NCBI RefSeq assembly: GCF_900105215.1 | Contig: NZ_FOIP01000001.1 | Location: 3,288,501 to 3,352,500 of the forward strand | Length of the DNA stretch: 64,000 bases | Direction: 5' to 3' | DNA from: Lacrimispora sphenoides | GTDB lineage: Bacteria > Bacillota > Clostridia > Lachnospirales > Lachnospiraceae | Shown here: positions 58,784 through 64,000 of the stretch, piece after piece | Layout of the letters: the number at the start of each line of letters is the position of its first letter | Position numbering within the stretch: position 1 is the stretch's first letter | The notes under the pieces: generated by a model | What the model was told of the DNA's origin: nothing | Database searches by the model: none | The model's input: the letters and a program-made list of their open reading frames with translations, nothing else | Translations under genes and position numbers: made by a program

Positions 58784-59377
58784 ATGACGGTAAACGATAA
58801 CAAGTTGTTGTGGGCAAAAGTTAAACCGGATGCAATTATTCCAACAAAGAGAACTGAAGATGCTGGATATGATATTTATCCTTGCTTTGAAGAAGATTAT
58901 ATTATAGTTCCCACTCATGAAACGAGATTAATTCCAACAGGAATTGCGAGTGCGTTTTCAAATGATTATGTTGCCGTATTAAAAGAGAGGGGGTCTACGG
59001 GGACAAAAGGAATCGCTCAGAGATGCGGAATTTTAGATTCAGGGTTCCGCAATGAGTGGTTTGTGCCTATTACAAATGCCTCCAATAGAGAGTTGATTAT
59101 TTCAAAACTTTCAATTGCTGAGTTAATTAATAAATATTCTATGTCAGATGATGAAGGAGATAAATATATTCTTGATGGAAAGGTGAGGGTTTATTTGGAT
59201 TTTGGAGAATTTACCGAAGAAGAGGATCTTCCAACTATCTATTCATATTCTAAAGCAATTTGTCAGGCGCTAATTTTACCAGTTCCAAAGATGAACTCAA
59301 AAGAAATCTCATATGAGGAATTAAAATCAGTTACCAGCGAACGAGGTATGGGAATGCTTGGTAGCAGCAACAAATAA
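58784..59377 (+). CDS. dut: dUTP diphosphatase (trimeric dUTPase-like)
   Basis: The protein has 197 residues; ATG 58784 behind AAGGAGAAT is preferred to an upstream frame. Motifs in order: DAGYDIYP (about 25-32, motif I), ERGSTGTKGI (about 69-78, motif II), GILDSGFRNEWFVPITN (about 84-100, motif III). The C terminus is longer than in minimal dUTPases and contains RGMGMLGSS, motif V. It lowers dUTP in phage DNA synthesis. Confidence 0.9.
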   Translation: MTVNDNKLLWAKVKPDAIIPTKRTEDAGYDIYPCFEEDYIIVPTHETRLIPTGIASAFSNDYVAVLKERGSTGTKGIAQRCGILDSGFRNEWFVPITNASNRELIISKLSIAELINKYSMSDDEGDKYILDGKVRVYLDFGEFTEEEDLPTIYSYSKAICQALILPVPKMNSKEISYEELKSVTSERGMGMLGSSNK

Positions 59378-59386
59378 TCAGCAAAC

Positions 59387-59448
59387 GTCTATGGTTGCAA
59401 ACATAGGCTTTACATAAATTAATAAAAACTATAGGATACCGGTATCCT
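59387..59448 (+). terminator. Terminator-like hairpin and a perfect palindrome
   Basis: GTCTATG (59387-59393) pairs with CATAGGC (59402-59408) followed by TTTA: a probable end of the nucleotide operon. Behind it AGGATACCGGTATCCT (59433-59448) is a perfect 16-base palindrome next to a weak promoter-like TTTACA (59409) and TATAGG (59430). The palindrome may be an operator of the hydrolase gene. Confidence 0.55.
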
Positions 59449-59474
59449 TCAAATCAAAAATTTGGAGGATTGTA

Positions 59475-60161
59475 ATGAGAAAATTAATAACAGTAGGCAT
59501 GACATCATTCTGTCTAGCCTTTACGATGCCCATGGTAACATGGGCGAATAATATAGGTGAAACCGTTACCACGGCACAGTTTGAGAAAGTATTACCTTAT
59601 GTAACAGATATGACACCTAAATACACGGCAGGAAATGTGAACATTCGTAAAGAACCGAATATCAACTCAGAAGTTTATGGACAAACAATACTTAATGGAA
59701 CGGTAGATGTGGTGGTCGAACTTGGTGGTTGGAGCATGATATTTGCTGAAGATGCCGAAGATAATTTCGCGTACATAAATTCAGAATATCTGTCTGACGC
59801 GGAGATTACATATTCTCAGGAAGATTTATTAGTATTTGCAAAGACTGCTTGTGGAGAAGCACAGTCATGTGACGATCAAGAACAAAGATATGTACTATCA
59901 GTATTAAAGAATAGGATTAATCATAAGGATTATCCGAATACAGCTATTGAGGTCGCAAAGGATAAAAGATGGGGAATACAGTATTTGTCTTGGTATGACG
60001 GAAATGTAGAAAGGGAGATACAGCAGAGCAACTGGGATAATGCAAGATATATCTTGCAATATGGTAGTATGTTACCTGATTATGTGATTGGGCAATCTCA
60101 GTCAGTGCCAAAAGGAAAAACATTGTATTTAAAAACAAAGTATCATTGTTATTGGTATTAA
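59475..60161 (+). CDS. Secreted cell-wall hydrolase (SH3 plus SleB/Hydrolase_2-like)
   Basis: The protein has 228 residues, ATG 59475 behind TTTGGAGGATT. Residues 1-25 are a signal peptide (MRKLITVGMTSFCLAF, cleavage near TWA-NN). A bacterial SH3 domain (about 55-107) contains GNVNIRKEPNINSEVYG. A C-terminal part with LVFAKTACGEAQSC, VLSVLKNRINH and DYPNTAIEV resembles SleB-type spore or cell-wall hydrolases. It is not in a lysis cassette and is followed by its own terminator; it may be expressed from the prophage and act on the host wall or at germination. Confidence 0.85.
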   Translation: MRKLITVGMTSFCLAFTMPMVTWANNIGETVTTAQFEKVLPYVTDMTPKYTAGNVNIRKEPNINSEVYGQTILNGTVDVVVELGGWSMIFAEDAEDNFAYINSEYLSDAEITYSQEDLLVFAKTACGEAQSCDDQEQRYVLSVLKNRINHKDYPNTAIEVAKDKRWGIQYLSWYDGNVEREIQQSNWDNARYILQYGSMLPDYVIGQSQSVPKGKTLYLKTKYHCYWY

Positions 60162-60168
60162 ATTATAT

Positions 60169-60193
60169 CCGTCCTTCGGGGCGGTATTTTCTT
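60169..60193 (+). terminator. Intrinsic terminator with UUCG loop
   Basis: CCGTCC (60169-60174), TTCG, GGGCGG (60179-60184), then TATTTTCTT. It closes the hydrolase unit. Confidence 0.9.
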
Positions 60194-60198
60194 ACAGA

Positions 60199-61527
60199 AT
60201 GGAGATGAAAGTATTTAACAAAGAAGTTAGTGATTCACAGTTGTTGAATTATTTATTGAAAAATAGTAATATAGATATCAACGATGTGCGAAACAGTATT
60301 GTTGATATGGAAAAACAAAAAATATTAGACTCTCACAAGTATGAAATTTGGCAAGGGAAGGACGGGTATTGGAGAACATATTTGCCGAAAGAGGGTAAAA
60401 GGGTATTAGTTAAGAAAAAAACATTGGAAAAAATTAATGAGAAAGTTGTCGAATTTTACCAACAAGAAGATGAAGGTAAAAACAGAGTCACTTTTAAAGT
60501 TGCATATGACAGTTGGTTACAATCCTATTCCGTTAGATTCACAACTGAAAATACTCTAAATAAATATGCAACTGACTATGATAGATATTTTAAAAATACT
60601 GATTTTGAAGAATTAGACATAGCTAAAATTAACGAAGAAGTAATCACCGAGTTTATAATTACAATAGTTAAACAAAAGAAATTATGTCAAAAGGCTTGTA
60701 AGACATTATGTGGCTATATTAGAAACACTCTAAAAAGTGCAAAAATAAACAAATTAATTAATGATAATCCGTTTGACAATCTTGAAACCAAAAGTTTTTA
60801 TCCCTATTGTACAAGAAAGATTAAAACAATTGAGGAAAGAACTATATCAAATGAAGAATACAAGTTATTATATGAAAAGTTTGAAGAAGATCATTTGAAA
60901 CAGCCAAATTATATCCCAACGTATGCTGTAGAATTTGCAAGTTTAACTGGATTTAGAGTTAGTGAAATTGCGGCTTTAAAGTGGAGTGATATACAAAATG
61001 GAATGATTGTAGTTAATAAATCGGAAAAATACGTTAGAGATAAGAAAGAGTATTTTATTGGTGAAACTAAAAATGGGAAAACAAGATATATGCCAATGAC
61101 CGAAGAAATAACCAAACTTTTAATAAGGCTGAGAAGAGTTGAAGAAGAATACGGATATCTTGGTGAATTTATTTTTTCTAATGAAAACGGAAGAATACAT
61201 GCTCCGATAATATCTGATTGTGCCAGAAACAAATGTATTCAAGTAGGGATTCCAAATAAGAGTATTCATGCCTATAGACGTACATTCTCATCTAAATTAA
61301 AATGTAATGGCATATCATCAACAATAGTAAGTTCGTTAATGGGACACACGGAAGATGTTAACGAGCAATACTATACTTATGATGTAAGCAGTATGCACGA
61401 AAAACAGGTATTCGTTCAGATGATTACTAAAGAAATAGCTATGTCAAGATTTGAAAACAACTCTAATGAAAAGGTAATCAATAGTAATCAATATGATCCG
61501 ACTCATATTATGCTTGAAACCCTTTAA
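60199..61527 (+). CDS. int: Integrase, tyrosine recombinase
   Basis: The protein has 442 residues, ATG 60199 or 60205. An N-terminal arm-binding part (KYEIWQGKDGYWRTYLP, residues about 47-63) and a core-binding domain precede the catalytic domain. Catalytic residues: R in LTGFRVSE (about 250), HAYRRT (about 356), GH in LMGHTEDV and Y in EQYYTYD (about 395). It lies 13 bases from the tRNA-Pro 3' end, so it is the enzyme of integration. The C-terminal tail after Y is about 45 residues long. Confidence 0.95.
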   Translation: MEMKVFNKEVSDSQLLNYLLKNSNIDINDVRNSIVDMEKQKILDSHKYEIWQGKDGYWRTYLPKEGKRVLVKKKTLEKINEKVVEFYQQEDEGKNRVTFKVAYDSWLQSYSVRFTTENTLNKYATDYDRYFKNTDFEELDIAKINEEVITEFIITIVKQKKLCQKACKTLCGYIRNTLKSAKINKLINDNPFDNLETKSFYPYCTRKIKTIEERTISNEEYKLLYEKFEEDHLKQPNYIPTYAVEFASLTGFRVSEIAALKWSDIQNGMIVVNKSEKYVRDKKEYFIGETKNGKTRYMPMTEEITKLLIRLRRVEEEYGYLGEFIFSNENGRIHAPIISDCARNKCIQVGIPNKSIHAYRRTFSSKLKCNGISSTIVSSLMGHTEDVNEQYYTYDVSSMHEKQVFVQMITKEIAMSRFENNSNEKVINSNQYDPTHIMLETL

Positions 61528-61540
61528 ATATAAGGAAAAA

Positions 61541-61570
61541 TCGGAGTAACAGGATTTGAACCTGCGACCT
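61541..61570 (+). other. Probable attachment site at the tRNA-Pro 3' end
   Basis: The element ends at the 3' part of the tRNA-Pro gene and its integrase faces it. Integration into a tRNA 3' end restores the gene from a copy carried by the element, so the core should lie within the T arm and acceptor (about 61541-61570). The partner copy would be at the left end, outside this window; I found no copy within it. Confidence 0.7.
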
Positions 61571-61614
61571 CTCGGCCCCCAGCCGAGCGCGCTACCAAGC
61601 TACGCCATACTCCG
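61541..61614 (-). tRNA. tRNA-Pro (anticodon GGG)
   Basis: On the minus strand it begins CGGAGTATGGCGTAGC and has anticodon stem CTCGG/CCGAG with loop CTGGGGG, T arm GCAGG-TTCAAAT-CCTGT and acceptor CGGAGTA/TACTCCG plus discriminator A. CCA is not encoded. Its promoter is visible: -35 TTTACC (plus 61657-61662), 17-base spacer, -10 TATAAT (plus 61634-61639). The gene is intact and is the integration target. Confidence 0.95.
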
Positions 61615-61743
61615 TTTTCTTGACACATATGGTATTATAGCAGAAAGTTTCCGATTGGTAAAGTATATTTCTTGAAAAAATTTCAAATTTAATATATTAT
61701 GGTAAGGAGACAATTATTTAGGAAGAAAAATAGGTGAAGATAG
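61615..61743. promoter_or_regulatory. tRNA-Pro promoter and leader of the host HAD gene
   Basis: The minus strand holds the tRNA promoter described under tRNA-Pro. The plus strand leads to AGGTGAAGATAG before ATG 61744. Composition changes toward the host here. Confidence 0.6.
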
Positions 61744-62535
61744 ATGAAGCCAATTGTAAGCTTTGATGTAGATATGACACTGCTGGACCATAAAGACTGG
61801 ACAATTCCTGCCAGTGCCTTAGAAACCATAGAAAAGTTGAGAGAAAATTATACCATCGTACTGGCAACAGGCAGAGACATGGATTCTATTTTCAGCACTG
61901 CCATCCGGGATCAGGTAAGACCGGATGCGATCATCCATCTCAATGGGACGAAGGTAACTGTGGGGGATAAGGCCATTTATGAACATACCTTTGATAAGGT
62001 ACTGCTGAGAAATATTCTGGCTTATACTGAGAAAACTCCATATAGCGTTGGAACTACAGTTGGGGAATGGGACTATTATGTTAATCCCGAAGTGGTAAAA
62101 AGGCATGATGCAACGCTTTGGGGAGAATGCGGAAGAAGATTTGAAGATCCTGGAAAGCTTGTGGAGCTTGAAGTGAGGACTATGGCCTATATTGGAGATG
62201 AGGCTGGAGCAAAAGCCATGGAGGAGGAATTTCCGGAAATCCATGTACATATGTTTGCTGATAAACGGGGAGCAGATGTGGTGGAACGGAAGGCTTCAAA
62301 AGCTATGGGCCTGATGAGGCTTTGCGAATATTATAAAATACCACTTACGGATACAATAGCATTTGGAGACAGCATGAATGACTACGATATCATTAAAATA
62401 GCAGGCAAGGGAATTGCCATGGGCAATGCCATGACTGAATTAAAGAAAGCAGCCGATTACGTCACGGATCCCATTGATCAAGAGGGAATTAAAAATGCCT
62501 GCCTCCATTTTGGAATGATCCGGCAGGAGGACTAA
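61744..62535 (+). CDS. Cof-type HAD hydrolase (host)
   Basis: The protein has 263 residues. Motif I FDVDMTLLDHKD (about 7-18), VLATGRDMDS (motif II), and the C-terminal KASKAMGLMRLCEYY, IAFGDSMNDYDII (motif IV, about 213-225) and GIAMGNAMTELKKAADYVT are those of Cof/YidA-type sugar or nucleotide phosphatases. Chromosomal, more G+C rich than the phage genes, 2 bases ahead of the next gene and probably in one operon with it. Confidence 0.9.
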   Translation: MKPIVSFDVDMTLLDHKDWTIPASALETIEKLRENYTIVLATGRDMDSIFSTAIRDQVRPDAIIHLNGTKVTVGDKAIYEHTFDKVLLRNILAYTEKTPYSVGTTVGEWDYYVNPEVVKRHDATLWGECGRRFEDPGKLVELEVRTMAYIGDEAGAKAMEEEFPEIHVHMFADKRGADVVERKASKAMGLMRLCEYYKIPLTDTIAFGDSMNDYDIIKIAGKGIAMGNAMTELKKAADYVTDPIDQEGIKNACLHFGMIRQED

Positions 62536-62537
62536 AA

Positions 62538-63971
62538 ATGGCAGAACATTACGATATACTTGTGATCGGCGGAGGGCCAGGCGGATACACAGCTGCTTTA
62601 AAAGCCGCCGGTCTGGGACTTAAGACTGCCATTGTGGAGAAGGAAAGACTGGGAGGTACCTGTATTAACAAAGGCTGCATTCCTACAAAGGCCTTACTTC
62701 ATGCCTCCAGTATATTTGAATCTCTTCAAAACAGCGATGAATTCGGGGTGTCCACAGATTTTATTTCTTTTGATTTTAAAAAGATGCAGAATTATAAAAA
62801 ACGTTCTGTAAAAGCGTATCGCAAGGAAGTGGAGGAGCTTGTTAAAGCAGCAGGAATAGCTATCATCTGCGGGACAGCAACCATACGCCGGGGGCGGACT
62901 ATAGAGGTGAACGGCCTGGAAGGCAAGGATTATTATGAAGCAGATCACATCATCATTGCCACCGGGGCAAAACCGGTGATGCTGAAGATTCCGGGAGCGG
63001 ACCTTTCCGGGGTTCTGACCAGTGACCGCCTGTTAGCTTCTGATACGTGGAATTACGACCGCCTCACGATCATTGGAGGCGGGGTGATCGGAGTGGAATT
63101 TGCTACTATTTTCAGCGCCCTCTGTTCCCATGTGACTATATTAGAGAACAAAGCTCATTTACTAGGGCCTATGGATTCTGAAGTCTCCCAGGCCCTGGAA
63201 GAGGAGCTTAAAAGAAAAGGAATCGCGATCCATTGCAGGGCAAATGTTAAGGAAATCCGGGAGGAATCCAATCAGGGGCTGACTTGCATCTTTGAAGTAA
63301 ATGGAGAGGAACAAACCATCCGTTCCGGGCAGGTCCTCATGGCAGCAGGACGGGCTCCTTATCTGGATGGACTGATGGGACCGGATGTGAATCTTGAGAT
63401 GGAAAATGGCCGTCTGAAAGTAGATACAGAATTCAGAACCAGTGAGCCGGGGATTTATGCCATCGGCGATGTAGCGGCTGATATCAAGCTTGCCCATGTG
63501 GCGGCCGCACAGGGGACCTATGTAATAGAAAAGATTGCAGGAGTTGAACATACCACCCGGCTTTCTGTGGTGCCAAACGGTATGTTTGTCAAGCTTCCTG
63601 TGGTACCGAGCTGCATTTACACGGAACCGGAAATCGCCTCCGTAGGGCTTACCAGGGAGGCGGCTATCGCCTGCAGCATGAAGGTGAGATGCGGACGCTA
63701 CTCCATGAGCGGAAACGGAAAATCCATTATAGCCAGAGAGCAAAATGGGTTTATCCATCTGGTATTTGAAGAATATTCCGGTACTCTCGTGGGAGCCCAG
63801 ATCGTATGCCCCAGGGCAACCGATATGATCAGTGAGATGGCGACGGCAATTGCGAACGGCCTGACAGCAGAACAGCTTATGCTTGCCATGCGAGCCCATC
63901 CTACCTACAGTGAAGGAATTGGGTCTGCTATAGAAAATTATTATGAAACCAAAGGAGAGATAAAGCGATGA
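62538..63971 (+). CDS. lpdA: Dihydrolipoyl dehydrogenase
   Basis: The protein has 477 residues, ATG 62538 behind CAGGAGG. FAD-binding GGGPGGYTAALKAAG (about 11-25), the redox-active disulfide GGTCINKGCIPTK (about 39-51), NAD-binding IGGGVIGVEF, GIYAIGDVA and the C-terminal interface AHPTYSEGIGSAIE with the catalytic His-Glu pair (H454 region) are all present. E3 component of 2-oxo acid dehydrogenase or glycine-cleavage complexes; no other subunit is in the window. Chromosomal. Confidence 0.95.
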   Translation: MAEHYDILVIGGGPGGYTAALKAAGLGLKTAIVEKERLGGTCINKGCIPTKALLHASSIFESLQNSDEFGVSTDFISFDFKKMQNYKKRSVKAYRKEVEELVKAAGIAIICGTATIRRGRTIEVNGLEGKDYYEADHIIIATGAKPVMLKIPGADLSGVLTSDRLLASDTWNYDRLTIIGGGVIGVEFATIFSALCSHVTILENKAHLLGPMDSEVSQALEEELKRKGIAIHCRANVKEIREESNQGLTCIFEVNGEEQTIRSGQVLMAAGRAPYLDGLMGPDVNLEMENGRLKVDTEFRTSEPGIYAIGDVAADIKLAHVAAAQGTYVIEKIAGVEHTTRLSVVPNGMFVKLPVVPSCIYTEPEIASVGLTREAAIACSMKVRCGRYSMSGNGKSIIAREQNGFIHLVFEEYSGTLVGAQIVCPRATDMISEMATAIANGLTAEQLMLAMRAHPTYSEGIGSAIENYYETKGEIKR

Positions 63972-64000
63972 TTCAGGAAAGACTGGAACAGTTAAGAATA
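63968..64000 (+). CDS. Start of next gene (partial), possibly an aminopeptidase P
   Basis: ATG 63968 overlaps the stop of lpdA by 4 bases behind AGGAGAGATAAAG. Only MIQERLEQLRI is visible. That beginning is common in Xaa-Pro aminopeptidases, but eleven residues do not allow an assignment. Confidence 0.4.
   Translation, partial: MIQERLEQLRI

Noticed and set aside
1..64000. CRISPR array, diversity-generating retroelement, insertion sequence
   Set aside because: No regularly spaced repeats, no reverse transcriptase and no transposase were seen. The repeats found are operators or iterons.

Overview
The window is the right-hand end of a large, AT-rich temperate phage or phage-like element integrated in the chromosome of a Firmicute, most likely a clostridial Lachnospiraceae-type host. 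This host assignment is an inference from strong AGGAGG ribosome sites, protein style and the AT-rich code use. The element fills about 1-61540 and stops at the 3' end of a host tRNA-Pro gene, with its integrase next to that gene. From about 61615 the base composition becomes visibly richer in G+C and ordinary chromosomal genes follow: a HAD hydrolase, dihydrolipoyl dehydrogenase and the first codons of another gene. No capsid, tail, portal or terminase gene is visible, so this is the early, regulatory and replication half of a genome whose late genes lie to the left.

Layout: 1-790 holds the tail of one gene and a G-poor stretch with iteron-like repeats. 791-2766 carries two small helix-turn-helix proteins, a RelE-type toxin-antitoxin pair and several structured RNA stretches. 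About 2800-3835 is a 1 kb region without genes that has its own strong promoter, many hairpins and a terminator-like end; I read it as a large structured non-coding RNA. 3887-19866 is a long early operon of small accessory proteins, with a KilA-N/BRO-like regulator, an adenine DNA methyltransferase and a tyrosine recombinase. 20031-21516 is a MazF-fold protein overlapping a catalytically dead recombinase-fold protein that resembles the MrpR (YopR) master repressor of Bacillus phage SPbeta. 21598-32177 is more accessory DNA with a cytosine methyltransferase and a PAPS-reductase-like enzyme. 33003-46465 is a replication operon: Rad52-superfamily annealase, SSB, DnaB helicase, DnaG primase, Cas4/RecB-like nuclease, a 1153-residue DNA polymerase III alpha, ERCC4 nuclease, HD hydrolase and NAD-dependent ligase. 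46477-59377 opens with tRNA-Gln and holds nucleotide metabolism (guanylate-kinase-like, nucleoside deoxyribosyltransferase remnant, class III ribonucleotide reductase with a LAGLIDADG intein, its activase, dUTPase). 59475-61527 is a secreted cell-wall hydrolase and the integrase.

Three promoters (19938, 32928, 46494) share one architecture: a copy of ATAAATAAAGAAAAC two bases before the -35 box, a 17-base spacer, and a second copy of the element shortly after the transcription start. Two further single copies lie in front of ribosome sites at 21564 and 21951. All eight copies point the same way. They look like the operators of one regulon, and the MrpR-like protein encoded between them is the natural candidate to bind them.

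Other points that stand out are repeated use of ATA or ATT as apparent start codons behind good ribosome sites (including NrdG and a HAD protein, where the protein family fixes the start), a candidate programmed -1 frameshift at 23935, an in-frame TAA in a nucleoside deoxyribosyltransferase gene, and hairpins that overlap ribosome sites.
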